Assembly (NCBI RefSeq): GCF_020618415.1
Contig: NZ_CP085344.1
Span: 1,139,001 to 1,203,000 of the forward strand
DNA length: 64,000 bases
Source of the DNA: Cupriavidus sp. MP-37
GTDB taxonomy: Bacteria; Pseudomonadota; Gammaproteobacteria; Burkholderiales; Burkholderiaceae
Reading direction: 5' to 3'
Shown here: positions 9,634 to 18,551 of the stretch, in pieces
Numbering within the stretch: position 1 is the first letter of the stretch
Layout of the letters: the number at the start of each line of letters is the position of its first letter
Position numbers and translations under genes: made by a program
Notes under the pieces: model-generated
What the model saw: only the letters and a program-made list of their open reading frames with translations
Told to the model about the DNA's origin: nothing
Database searches by the model: none

Positions 9634-9720
9634 AAAGGGAATCCGTGCCACGTCTGCCGTCTCGAGCAGGCACCACAAGCAGCAACTAGGCATATCGCGT
9701 CAGGCAGCGAGGGAACGACA

Positions 9721-10674
9721 ATGACTAAGGTACTTTTGATTGGTGGCGGCGGCTTTATCGGCAGCCGACTCGCATTGCGCTGTCTCGCGGCAGGCTTTTC
9801 AGTTCGTGTCGCTGATGTCCAGGTGCCTGCCGCGGACCAAGTGGCTTCGCGCGACATTGAATACGTGGCTGGCGACTTCAGCGAGACGTCCGATCTGGAC
9901 AGAATGCTTGAAGGCATCGATATCGTTGTCCATTTGGTGCATCGGGCGATGCTATTGGGACTGGATTCCAGCATGATCCCCGAGATTGAGCGCAATGTCG
10001 TGCCGGCGATAAAGCTATTCGACCGCTGCTTAGAACACCCTGGCCTGCGAGTGGTCTTCGTCTCGTCCGGCGGTACTGTTTATGGCGATCCGGATGAGAG
10101 GCGCCCCCTCGCGGAGCATGCGGCTCTGCGCCCCATCTCAGTCTACGGTACGTCCAAAAGCATGATAGAGAAAGTCCTGGGCTTGTACGTCGCCCAGCGC
10201 GGGCTTCATGCACTTGTGGTGCGTCCGGGAAACGCTTACGGTCCGGGACAAATCCCTTTCAAGGGGCAAGGCCTGATCCCTACGGTGATGGCGTCGGCGC
10301 TGCAAGGGAAGCCGGTCACGATCTACGGTGACGGAACTGCCATTCGCGACTACATCCATGTGGAAGACATCGCACAGGGCATTGTTGCTGCCATGACGGC
10401 CGGCAGCAACGGCGAAGCCTATAACATTGGCACTGGCCGTGGGGTCTCGGTCAACTCGCTTGTCAAGGACCATATCAGGCCGCTCATCGCCGCCCAGGGT
10501 ATTGACATAGACCTGCGGTACGTGGAATCGCGCGGTGTGGACGTGAGCTACAACATTTTGGATACCGCGAAGCTGACCAACGAATGCGGGTTTACAGCAA
10601 AGACTCGGCTTGAGGACGGCATCGCTGAAACCTGGAACTGGATCCTCTGCAGATATCCACGTGTTGGACAGTAG
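9721..10674 (+). CDS. NAD-dependent epimerase/dehydratase (extended SDR)
   Basis: 317 aa. The NAD-binding GGGGFIGS glycine motif is at residues 8-15. The catalytic Ser region is VSSGGTVYGD and the Tyr-Lys pair is YGTSK at about residue 141-145, followed by VRPGNAYGPGQ. These are hallmarks of GalE/RmlB-like nucleotide-sugar enzymes. Which reaction it performs (4-epimerisation, 4,6-dehydration or reduction) cannot be decided from sequence. The ATG is preceded by GGGAACGAC and an 87-nt untranslated gap after wecA. It probably makes a nucleotide sugar for the surrounding glycosyltransferases. Confidence 0.9.
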   Translation: MTKVLLIGGGGFIGSRLALRCLAAGFSVRVADVQVPAADQVASRDIEYVAGDFSETSDLDRMLEGIDIVVHLVHRAMLLGLDSSMIPEIERNVVPAIKLFDRCLEHPGLRVVFVSSGGTVYGDPDERRPLAEHAALRPISVYGTSKSMIEKVLGLYVAQRGLHALVVRPGNAYGPGQIPFKGQGLIPTVMASALQGKPVTIYGDGTAIRDYIHVEDIAQGIVAAMTAGSNGEAYNIGTGRGVSVNSLVKDHIRPLIAAQGIDIDLRYVESRGVDVSYNILDTAKLTNECGFTAKTRLEDGIAETWNWILCRYPRVGQ

Positions 10675-10755
10675 GACGATGGTCTACTGATCCTAAGATC
10701 CAGCAGATTGCGCTAGGCAGGCGGCAGGCACCGCCTGCTGCGGGGAGGAATGGAT

Positions 10756-11550
10756 ATGGAAAAATCGTTGAATCGTATTAACAGGCCTACAGATCCTACG
10801 GTTAGCGCCATCATGACCTTTCATGGGGAAAAGGTCCTGGCGAATTTTGCCTTGCGGGGTTTTGCTCGGATGCGGGAGGCAGCTGAAGCCACTGGCATTT
10901 GCATCGAACTAGTGGCGGTGCTTGACTGCGCAGACGACGAAACTACTCGGATTGTGACAGAGCACCCCGCCGTCCGCCAAAGCGACCAGATTATAGAGGT
11001 CAAGAACGGAGACTTGGCGTCGTCTCGCAACGATGGCATAAGGCGCGCAAAGGCACCTTATGTTGCCATTCTGGACGGCGACGACTACTACTCGAAGGAC
11101 TGGTTCGTGTCTGCGCTAAAGACGGCAAGCACCGCACGTGGCAAGGTGATCGTTCATCCTGAGCTAACAATCTCCTTCGGTGCCGTCCACTGCGTTGCGG
11201 AGACCTACGATATGGATTCGGGGAACTATCCCCTGGCCGGCTGCATGATGGCTCATCCTTGGGTGTCTTGCTCGTTCGGGTCGCGTGATGTCTACCTGAA
11301 CCACCCATACCAGCCGACGCATCTGCGTGCCACTGGCTTTGGCTATGAAGACTGGCACTGGAATCTCGAGACAATCGCCCATGGCATTAGGCACGTCACG
11401 GCGCCCAGGACGGCGCTGTACTATCGGCGAAAGGCGTCGTCCATGGTCACCGAGATGGCGCAGAACGGCGCAACCGTACGCCCGAGTCTTTTTTTTGATG
11501 AGCCGGAGAAATGGCAGGATGGCTTTTGCAGGAAGGACGGAGTAAATTGA
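10756..11550 (+). CDS. GT2 family glycosyltransferase
   Basis: 264 aa. GT-A signs are SAIMTFHGEKVL, DLASSRNDGIRRAK and VAILDGDDYYSKDW with the DxDD metal and nucleotide site. ATG 10756 was chosen over ATG 10750 because the GGGAGGA ribosome site is 7 nt from the former but abuts the latter. The stop overlaps the next gene by one base (TGATG), so both are translated together. The similarity is at the fold level; acceptor and donor are unknown. Confidence 0.84.
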   Translation: MEKSLNRINRPTDPTVSAIMTFHGEKVLANFALRGFARMREAAEATGICIELVAVLDCADDETTRIVTEHPAVRQSDQIIEVKNGDLASSRNDGIRRAKAPYVAILDGDDYYSKDWFVSALKTASTARGKVIVHPELTISFGAVHCVAETYDMDSGNYPLAGCMMAHPWVSCSFGSRDVYLNHPYQPTHLRATGFGYEDWHWNLETIAHGIRHVTAPRTALYYRRKASSMVTEMAQNGATVRPSLFFDEPEKWQDGFCRKDGVN

Positions 11551-13052
11551 TGAAGCGCTTGGCCAAGAACGTTGTGCGGGCCATGTGGAGGTCGCTGTTG
11601 AAGCCGATCGTACGGAAGCTGCCGCCATCGATTGGCGATCGGATCGAAACATTGCTTCACTACACCAAGCTTACTTTGGTGGGCGGCCAGACGATTTCGT
11701 TCAGGGAACTTGAACGGCGGCTGACCGAGGAGGAGTCGGTATTAGAGAGGACGGCCGACAATGTGAGCGTGACCGTCAGTCCACTCACGCATCGGAACCC
11801 ACCGGCGTTGCTGCCGGAATGGGCCCTCGTCGATTTGCAGGAGCTTGCCGAGATCGAGCCTTCGTTGTATCCAACGAAGGACTACGTCGCCTCGTTCCAG
11901 CGGTACGAGTTGCCGATGAAGCCTGCGGCGGGCGAGCTTTACGCCGAGTGCTTTCCTGTGGCACGCGACTTGGATCCCTACGTGATCATTTTGGTCCCGT
12001 GGCTCAAGCATGGAGGTGCCGACCAGGGAGTTCTGCATCATACGGAAGCGGCGGTGGCGGCCGGGAAAGCAGTGCTCGTCATTGCCACATTGGATGCCGA
12101 CTCTCCGTGGGCGGATAGATTGCCGCAAGGTGCCGTGTTCCTGCCTTTCGGGCAAATGGCGCGAAGCCTGCCTTGGGAGGAACAGATGGCGGTCCTGACG
12201 CGGATTCTGATTCAGTCATCGGCGAAGACGATTCATCTGATCAATTCTCCTCTTGGCTGGGATGTGCTGCGCCATCATGGCAAATCGCTGCGCACCTTGG
12301 GCAAGCGCATCTTTGCCAGCGTTTTCTGCGACGACTTTGATCAGTATGGGGTCAGATGGAGCTATGCGGATCTCTATTTCCCTAGCTGCCTGCCGTATCT
12401 AGATGGCATTTTCTGCGACACCGAGGCTTATCCGGACGAGTTGAAGAAGCGCTTTGGCATTAGCGCAGACAAGCTGCATACCTTGTACTTCCCTCATGCA
12501 TTAGATGCACACTCCCACTATCGTGCAGGTGCGGGACGCACGGTGCTTTGGGCTGGACGATTCAGCCGGCAAAAACGTGTCGACTTGCTCCTAGAGATTG
12601 CTCTAGCTATGCCGGACGTCCAATTTGATGTGCACGGCTGCGGCAGTAGCCAGGAGGAACGCAATCTCGCGGATCGCCTCACTACGCTCGGAAATGTCAC
12701 GGTACATGGTCCGTTCCGTTCGCTCGATCATCTGATCGAGGACGGGAAGTATGCGGCGTTTCTTTATACGTCAGCTTGGGATGGACTTCCGATTGTCCTG
12801 CTGGATGCCACTGCAGCGGGACTTCCCATCGTGGCGTCGTCAGTTGGCGGGGTTGCCGAGTTCATTACTCCGGAAACGGGGGCGTTAATCGAGCAGGATG
12901 ATGTTCAGGGCTACGTGCGTGGTCTCAATTGCTTCATCGAGGATCCGCGAAAAAGTCGTATTTGTTGGGAGCAGGCCGAAAAACTGCTTAGAAGTCGACA
13001 TACGAGCGAGCAATTCCGGTCAGCCATTGCGGCAATTCCTGGATATATGTGA
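11550..13052 (+). CDS. GT4 family glycosyltransferase
   Basis: 500 aa. A basic N-terminal region of about 150 residues precedes a GT-B domain: VPWLKHGGADQGVLHH, VLWAGRFSRQKRVDLLLEI, and the donor-site segment SAWDGLPIVLLDATAAGLPIVASSVGGVAEF. It resembles the C-terminal half of the 826-aa enzyme at 3360, suggesting the two share ancestry. ATG 11550 overlaps the previous stop and has GGAAGGACGG upstream. Probably a cytoplasmic transferase of the polysaccharide locus; specificity not inferable. Confidence 0.86.
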   Translation: MKRLAKNVVRAMWRSLLKPIVRKLPPSIGDRIETLLHYTKLTLVGGQTISFRELERRLTEEESVLERTADNVSVTVSPLTHRNPPALLPEWALVDLQELAEIEPSLYPTKDYVASFQRYELPMKPAAGELYAECFPVARDLDPYVIILVPWLKHGGADQGVLHHTEAAVAAGKAVLVIATLDADSPWADRLPQGAVFLPFGQMARSLPWEEQMAVLTRILIQSSAKTIHLINSPLGWDVLRHHGKSLRTLGKRIFASVFCDDFDQYGVRWSYADLYFPSCLPYLDGIFCDTEAYPDELKKRFGISADKLHTLYFPHALDAHSHYRAGAGRTVLWAGRFSRQKRVDLLLEIALAMPDVQFDVHGCGSSQEERNLADRLTTLGNVTVHGPFRSLDHLIEDGKYAAFLYTSAWDGLPIVLLDATAAGLPIVASSVGGVAEFITPETGALIEQDDVQGYVRGLNCFIEDPRKSRICWEQAEKLLRSRHTSEQFRSAIAAIPGYM

Positions 13053-13226
13053 AACGTGCTCGGACTGTCGAGCATTCTAGTGTGGGAAGCTCGAGGACTA
13101 CGCGCGCGAGGCAGGATGTAGTGGGCCTTTAAAAAACACGGTGAAGGGGTTACGCGGGATTTTCAATCAGCCATCAGCTGTTACACTGGAACCAAGCAAG
13201 CGATCTTTAAATAGACACGTACGCCC

Positions 13227-14033
13227 ATGGAAAGCAATCGCTGTTTGATCTGTGCTAGCCCGTCCTTTCCGTACTTCAGCAAACGTTTCTCGGCTTTCGG
13301 TTTATCTATTGTCGAGTACCTTCGGTGTCCTCATTGCGGCTTTGTTCATTCTCGGACGCATGCTGATATGTCCGAGGAAGATTGGGCCACGCTGAATGCT
13401 GCATACCATTCAGGCTACCAATCCCTTGAGCAAAATCCAGACGACCCGCGGTGGCTGACCAGAATCGTTGCACAAGCAACGTTCATTGCTGATTCGGCAA
13501 ATCTAGGGCTGATACCCGCGAAGCGCGCGTGGATTGATTATGCAGCTGGCGGGGGGCAACTTTCCGCCGCGTTGCGGAGAGTTAGTAAGCGTGCATTGCT
13601 CAACTTTGATCGGTATATGCAGTGTCCCGAGCCAACGCTGAAGACCGCACTTATGCCGGGTGAGTTTGATTTCGTCATTTCCACATCCGTGTTCGAGCAC
13701 GTCAGAAGGCGAGAAGATCTCGATGCAATCAACGCGCTTGTTTCGTCAAGCGGTGTTATGGGCGTACACACCTTGGTTCGTGAAGAGATTCCTGCGGACC
13801 CCGAGTGGTTTTATCTGCTGCCAGTTCATTGCTCTTTTTTTACGAACCAGAGCATGGAATTGCTGTTCCGCCAGTGGGGGTACCAATGCTCTATATATAA
13901 TGTTGAGTCGCGCTTATGGCTTTTTTTCAAGCGACCATTTGAGGAAATTAAGCGCATTGTCGATGGGGCAAATGGCGCAGAAGGTCAAGTGCGCTATCTT
14001 TTAAAGCAAGGGTTCTTGGATTATTGGAGGTGA
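13227..14033 (+). CDS. Class I SAM-dependent methyltransferase with N-terminal Cys motifs
   Basis: 268 aa. Two CxxC pairs (CLICAS and CPHCGF) near the N-terminus suggest a small zinc site as in sugar C-methyltransferases. The SAM-binding motif is WIDYAAGGGQLSAAL, a divergent form of the usual DxGxGxG, followed by FDFVISTSVFEHV. The gene is visibly richer in A+T than its neighbours, with poly-T runs near its end, which hints at separate acquisition. A 174-nt gap with an A-rich stretch separates it from the preceding GT4 gene, so it may have its own promoter. It might methylate the glycan or its terminal sugar; this is inference. Confidence 0.75.
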   Translation: MESNRCLICASPSFPYFSKRFSAFGLSIVEYLRCPHCGFVHSRTHADMSEEDWATLNAAYHSGYQSLEQNPDDPRWLTRIVAQATFIADSANLGLIPAKRAWIDYAAGGGQLSAALRRVSKRALLNFDRYMQCPEPTLKTALMPGEFDFVISTSVFEHVRRREDLDAINALVSSSGVMGVHTLVREEIPADPEWFYLLPVHCSFFTNQSMELLFRQWGYQCSIYNVESRLWLFFKRPFEEIKRIVDGANGAEGQVRYLLKQGFLDYWR

Positions 14034-14265
14034 CGATTCCCAAATCTAATTATCCCGGGAGGAATCGCCTGATTGACAGTCGCGGATGTAGCTGTAAAAC
14101 GGAATGCCATCAATGCGATCTGCTGCGAAACCAAATTCTACCGCAAATGTGTACACCTCACGTCCGGCTTTGGTAAGGCACCGCTAGCGCAGCGAATCAT
14201 GGCGCCGGCCCCGAAAATGGAAATTGGAATGTTTCTTGCTCTTTGTCAAGCGCCGCAGAACCTGA

Positions 14266-15732
14266 CTATCGCAGATTCATACAAACATAAGTCACGCCTG
14301 AAACCATCTTGATTGCTTCCTCGGCTGGCCACGCAGGCGCTTTGTGACACGCCTCTGCCTGATCGATAGAGCTAACGTTCCATACTCGGCCGGTTGCTTC
14401 CATCATAAGGTACTGGGCTGACCAGGCTACAGCCAGTGCGGAGGTATTCAGGTCTCCGGTCAAGGTACGCATGCCGACCGGATGTTTCCAGTCTGCGCCG
14501 ACGAGGGTAACCCGTTGATTCGACGTGATCCCCTTCTTCAGGAGGTCCTTCGCGACCTCGCCAGCAACCCAGGCATCCCAGCGGTTGAGGCGGGCCTGAT
14601 CGTGAAGGATCGCATTGCTATGAAAGGAGAAGATGATGGCGATGACTGAGGCGCCGACGGCGAGCCGACGGGCGGCCGCGCATGAGAGCCAGATGGAAAT
14701 CACAGCCAGCGTAATGCCGTACGCAAAGCCGACGCCATACACCGCGCGCGGCACCGGCCACCATACGCTTGAAACGGTCACCAGGAACACGCTACCCAAA
14801 TACATCGTTGCCGCCATGAGCGCAATGGCCGCCGCGGTTTTCGGCCGGTTGAGTGCAATTCTGCAAAGAGACCAGATGGCTAGCGTGGCCAGCAATAGTT
14901 TCGGCAGCGCCGACAGGATTGGCTCGGAATCCACCAGGATCTTCTTGGTCATGCTCGCGACCTGTTCAAGTCGTGGCAAGATTTCCGCGATAGGCAAGAT
15001 CGATCCGCGCGTGTCAAACGCGGCGCTTAGCATGCTCCTACTAATGATATACACGAATACGTAGGCAATGACGGCAACGCTCAGGGCAAAGATGATCGGG
15101 GTATTGGCTTTTCGGGGAGCCGTTTTTTCTCCAGGCATCTCGTTCCAAAGATGGTCGACGACAAGCCGGGCCAGAATGGCGAATGCCGCGATGATGAAGG
15201 CCGTCTGCTGGGCTCCGGCCAGCAATACAAGTGGGAATGCCAGCCATGCCAATGAATAAAAATCTGAGGCACGGTCTTGCTCATTTTCGTAGCGATTCAC
15301 CGAAATGAAGACAAGCGCCAGCAATCCGAAAGATGTGCCCTGCGTTATCAATGATTCCCTGAAAGTAAAGTACTCTGTCAAGTACGGGTGCGCACCGATC
15401 AATGCTCCAATTGCTGCCAATGTAAATTCATTGGTGCGATTCCCGGCTATGTAGATCAAAGAACTCGAAATGGCAATGGCGGCGAAGACGAAAAAAAGGA
15501 CCGTCGCGGTCCAGGAAATTGAGGTGGGAGTAACGTCGAGAGTTGATAGAATGCATTGAATCGCCGCCTGAGTGAATCGCCCCTGTGAAACATAAAAAAG
15601 TGGATTCCGATCTTGATGGACGGCGACATAGTCATCCAGCGCAAAGGCTGGAAACAGCGCCAAACCTTTGCTGAGTATCAATCCAAGTAGGGCGCCGCAG
15701 AATACGATCTGTGTTCTGCTCAAAATGCGCAT
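14266..15732 (-). CDS. GtrII-type membrane glycosyltransferase (GT-C like)
   Basis: About 488 aa with around eleven hydrophobic segments. After the first helix the loop carries FALDDYVAVHQ followed by YVSQGRFTQ, a typical acidic first periplasmic loop of GtrII/GT-C enzymes that use polyprenyl-phosphate sugars. The last 100 residues are soluble and contain several Cys. Start choice is uncertain: ATG 15732 has AGGA about 12 nt upstream, while an in-frame GTG at 15759 lacks a ribosome site. It is the last gene of a minus-strand run containing gtrA and arabinose-lipid enzymes, so it is the best candidate for the transferase using that lipid-linked pentose. No GtrB is present. Confidence 0.78.
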   Translation of the reverse strand: MRILSRTQIVFCGALLGLILSKGLALFPAFALDDYVAVHQDRNPLFYVSQGRFTQAAIQCILSTLDVTPTSISWTATVLFFVFAAIAISSSLIYIAGNRTNEFTLAAIGALIGAHPYLTEYFTFRESLITQGTSFGLLALVFISVNRYENEQDRASDFYSLAWLAFPLVLLAGAQQTAFIIAAFAILARLVVDHLWNEMPGEKTAPRKANTPIIFALSVAVIAYVFVYIISRSMLSAAFDTRGSILPIAEILPRLEQVASMTKKILVDSEPILSALPKLLLATLAIWSLCRIALNRPKTAAAIALMAATMYLGSVFLVTVSSVWWPVPRAVYGVGFAYGITLAVISIWLSCAAARRLAVGASVIAIIFSFHSNAILHDQARLNRWDAWVAGEVAKDLLKKGITSNQRVTLVGADWKHPVGMRTLTGDLNTSALAVAWSAQYLMMEATGRVWNVSSIDQAEACHKAPAWPAEEAIKMVSGVTYVCMNLR

Positions 15733-15815
15733 TTTGGTTAGGTTTTCCTGATTTTTCACGTTTTATAGCGATTTATTTGCTGCGCTGGCGATAATATTTC
15801 AACGCAAACCGGGGG

Positions 15816-16205
15816 CTAGCGGAATGAATATTTCTTGTGACCGATATAGCTCGTAAGAACAGGAACGATGACGCCGCACAGGTGTGCAATCTCCTTTGCG
15901 TGCGATATCGCGCCGAGTGAAGGTAGTACATGGTATGCCAGAAGTACGCTTACGGCCCAAGTCTGGAAAACCGCGGCGATGTTGACAGCGGTGAAGATGA
16001 TCGCCGAGCGCGCGACGGATTGTGTCGAAGCGGTAAATACAAAAATCTTTGCCAGCAAGAATGCAGTCACCATCCCTGTGACGTAGGCGGCAACGATTGC
16101 ATAGGAAAAGGGCATCCACATGTTGTAGAGGATGCGGCTTGACCAATTAACCACGGCCGCGAACCCCCCAGTCAGTAGGAACAGTAGAAAGGTCCGGGAA
16201 GGCAT
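15816..16205 (-). CDS. gtrA: GtrA-family membrane protein (lipid-linked sugar flippase)
   Basis: 129 aa with four transmembrane helices, the length and pattern of the GtrA family (LLFLLTGGFAAVVNW, ATAFLLAKIFVF-like, and a C-terminal IGHKKYSFR). GtrA proteins are thought to move bactoprenol-linked sugars to the periplasm. The mycobacterial member Rv3789 acts with decaprenyl-phospho-arabinose. ATG 16205 overlaps the upstream stop by one base. The position next to DprE-like genes strengthens the arabinose link. The flippase role is known for the family; this substrate is inferred. Confidence 0.85.
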   Translation of the reverse strand: MPSRTFLLFLLTGGFAAVVNWSSRILYNMWMPFSYAIVAAYVTGMVTAFLLAKIFVFTASTQSVARSAIIFTAVNIAAVFQTWAVSVLLAYHVLPSLGAISHAKEIAHLCGVIVPVLTSYIGHKKYSFR

Positions 16206-17485
16206 CAGATCATCCTGGCCATCTTGCGCGCGAGGCCAATACTTTCGGAAATGCCGCGGTCCTCGGGATAGTAGTAGGACGTGTCAGCGACCAATAGCCC
16301 CCTGACCGGTAGTTGGATAGGCGGTAAGCGGTCTAGAAATCCCGGCTCGCAGATCGGTTGTGCGAAGCGATAGCGGCTGGCGCGGACCTCGATGAAGTCG
16401 CTTTCCTGTAGCGACGGGTTAATTTTCATCAGGTAGGACTTCACCTTGTCGACAAAGACGTGATCTGGCTCCTGGTATTTTGGGTGCTCACCCGGTACGT
16501 AATACGGAACGTAGACGATATGGTCGTCCATCTTGCGTAGATTCGTGTATTCAACGATACCCGGGATATCCATGCCGGGATCGTTGACGTTAAGCCAAAA
16601 GTTCTCCGTGACCGGCTTCTTCAATTTGGCAATGACGCAGACGACCGCAACATTCTTGACGCTCTTGAACTTGTCTAGCACGTGTGTGGGCAAGTCTGGC
16701 ATGATTCGGGGAACGTACGGCAGGGGTACCGTGCTGATGACCTTGTCGTAGCTATCAACGCCATCCTTGGTTTCGACACCCTTGACGATGCCATTCTCGA
16801 TTACGACGCGCTGGACGGGCGTGGACAGACGAAATTCGCCTCCACCGGCAATAATGGCGTCGCGCATGGCGTTCAGCAATGTCTCCGAACCGCCGTCGAG
16901 ATAGCCGAGTTTCTCGTGGAACAGGTTATAGCGTGACCGGCCTATCCGGCGGATGCGGCTCCAGATCCAGGCTGCGGATAGGTTGTCGGCGTAGTCGTAA
17001 AACTTGTAGTCGAACAGGCGCCGCCAGAGGACTTCCCACGCCTCTTCACCGATCCAGCGACGGATCCAACCCGTCGCCTCCACCTTATCGAGGGGGCGCC
17101 AATCGTTGCGCTTGGTCGCCAGGAAGGCGTGCAGGCCGTAGCGCAACTTGGCGACGAAGCTAAGGCCCTTGAACTTCAGCAGTGCGATGGGATTGCCCCA
17201 GGGCTGAATCTGCCCCTGAAAGTAATAGCCCATCCTGGTTTTGCGCCATTGCAACTTGTCACTGAGGCCAAGTTCCTTCAGTACTTCGAAAAAGGCGACG
17301 TCCGACGTTGCGTGGAAATGGTAGTAGCGTTCGATCGATGTGCCGCCGAAGTTGAAGCAGGCTGCCATGCCGCCGACGCGGTCATCGGCCTCGTAAATGA
17401 CGGGCTTATGGCCGTCGCGCACGAGTTGGTAGGCGGCACCCAGTCCCATTGGGCCGGCGCCGAGTACAGCTATGCGTTGCGACAT
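16205..17485 (-). CDS. FAD/NAD(P)-dependent oxidoreductase, amine-oxidase/UDP-galactopyranose-mutase-like fold
   Basis: 426 aa. The N-terminus has a dinucleotide-binding GAGPMGLGAAY motif and the ribose-binding Glu (VIYEADDRVGGM). The protein shows the FAD-dependent protoporphyrinogen oxidase/mutase domain architecture. It is tightly coupled, ending one base into gtrA and starting 1 nt before the stop region of the epimerase gene upstream. In this company it probably acts on the lipid-linked or nucleotide-linked sugar rather than on an amine, perhaps as a redox or ring-contraction enzyme. That is inference; no catalytic residue set specific for a known reaction was recognised. Confidence 0.8.
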   Translation of the reverse strand: MSQRIAVLGAGPMGLGAAYQLVRDGHKPVIYEADDRVGGMAACFNFGGTSIERYYHFHATSDVAFFEVLKELGLSDKLQWRKTRMGYYFQGQIQPWGNPIALLKFKGLSFVAKLRYGLHAFLATKRNDWRPLDKVEATGWIRRWIGEEAWEVLWRRLFDYKFYDYADNLSAAWIWSRIRRIGRSRYNLFHEKLGYLDGGSETLLNAMRDAIIAGGGEFRLSTPVQRVVIENGIVKGVETKDGVDSYDKVISTVPLPYVPRIMPDLPTHVLDKFKSVKNVAVVCVIAKLKKPVTENFWLNVNDPGMDIPGIVEYTNLRKMDDHIVYVPYYVPGEHPKYQEPDHVFVDKVKSYLMKINPSLQESDFIEVRASRYRFAQPICEPGFLDRLPPIQLPVRGLLVADTSYYYPEDRGISESIGLARKMARMI

Positions 17486-18430
17486 TCAGAACTCCAGCAC
17501 CACGCGGCTGTAGCGCGGATCGTTAAAGGTTTCGTCGACAGCTTTCTTGAATGGAGTCGATTCGACGCCGAAGATGCCGGGCCAGTCGATGACTTCGAAT
17601 TCATCCTTGGCGCTCAGTGCCGCAAGTTGTTGCGTCGTGAAGGGTGGATTCTTGTCGAATAGCGACCAAGTCCACAACAGCGCATAGAAAAACCCATATG
17701 GGATGCGCACGATTGGCGTTTTGGAGCGCGTCGCCCGCTTGATCTCCCGGATAATGTCGATGTAGTCGACTTTCTCGTGGCCGGAAATGTTGTAAACGCC
17801 TGCGCCGCGCCGGTTCTCAATGCAACTGATGATGATTCGGCAGAAGTCGCCAACGTACAGCGGTTGGCGCATATAGCGTCCGTCCCCAGGGATCGGGAAC
17901 AATGGGACCTTCTGCATGAAACGCGAGAGCCAGCCGAGGTGTTTGCGGTCGAACCAGCCGAACATCAAGGTAGGGCGCAACACGGGGCAGGAGATCCCGC
18001 TGGCCAGCACCATGTCTTCCTGGGCCTTCTTGCTGCGTGTATAGAAGTCATCGGCCACGGATTCGACGACCGATGAGCTGATGTGCACCAGATACGGTAC
18101 ATTGTTCGCCTTGATCGCATCGAGGACCACGCGTGTCGAGTCGACGTTATTGCGGACGAACTCCTGCCAGTCGGTGCCACCTATCTGGGCCTGGAGCATG
18201 ACAACGACAGATGCGCCTTCGAAATGCTCGACCCATTTGCCGGCGGATGCGACATCGACGCACTCGACATGGACATCGGGTTGCGTCTTTTTGAGCACCT
18301 CGACGTTGGAACGGTGCTTGTCAAGCACCACGATGTTCGTGTAGCCCAGATCACGCAGTCGGGCGACGAGGTTTTGTCCGACCAAGCCGGCTCCGCCCGG
18401 AAGGATGATCTTGTCGTTCAGGTTCTTCAC
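17486..18430 (-). CDS. NAD-dependent epimerase/dehydratase (extended SDR)
   Basis: 314 aa. PGGAGLVGQNLV is the glycine-rich NAD site near residue 10, and the catalytic pair is YTRSK. GTG 18430 was chosen because GAGG lies 6 nt upstream and the Rossmann fold starts right after it; an ATG at 18499 would add 23 unrelated residues. It directly precedes the FAD protein, 0 nt apart. It may epimerise or reduce a nucleotide- or lipid-linked sugar in the pentose pathway. The substrate is unknown. Confidence 0.83.
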   Translation of the reverse strand: MKNLNDKIILPGGAGLVGQNLVARLRDLGYTNIVVLDKHRSNVEVLKKTQPDVHVECVDVASAGKWVEHFEGASVVVMLQAQIGGTDWQEFVRNNVDSTRVVLDAIKANNVPYLVHISSSVVESVADDFYTRSKKAQEDMVLASGISCPVLRPTLMFGWFDRKHLGWLSRFMQKVPLFPIPGDGRYMRQPLYVGDFCRIIISCIENRRGAGVYNISGHEKVDYIDIIREIKRATRSKTPIVRIPYGFFYALLWTWSLFDKNPPFTTQQLAALSAKDEFEVIDWPGIFGVESTPFKKAVDETFNDPRYSRVVLEF

Positions 18431-18551
18431 GCTTGCCTCAGTCAATTCTGCCTGGTTTGTATGCTCATTTGCACAGGCCCGGCGGACTTCGCCTGGCATG
18501 GTTTTGGCTATCGCGCCAACCGGGCGGATTTCTTACTGCCTGCGATGGCCG

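Noticed and set aside
14073..14312. Small plus-strand frame after the methyltransferase gene
   Set aside because: No ribosome site, no similarity to a protein family, and it overlaps the 3' end of the GtrII-type gene on the other strand.
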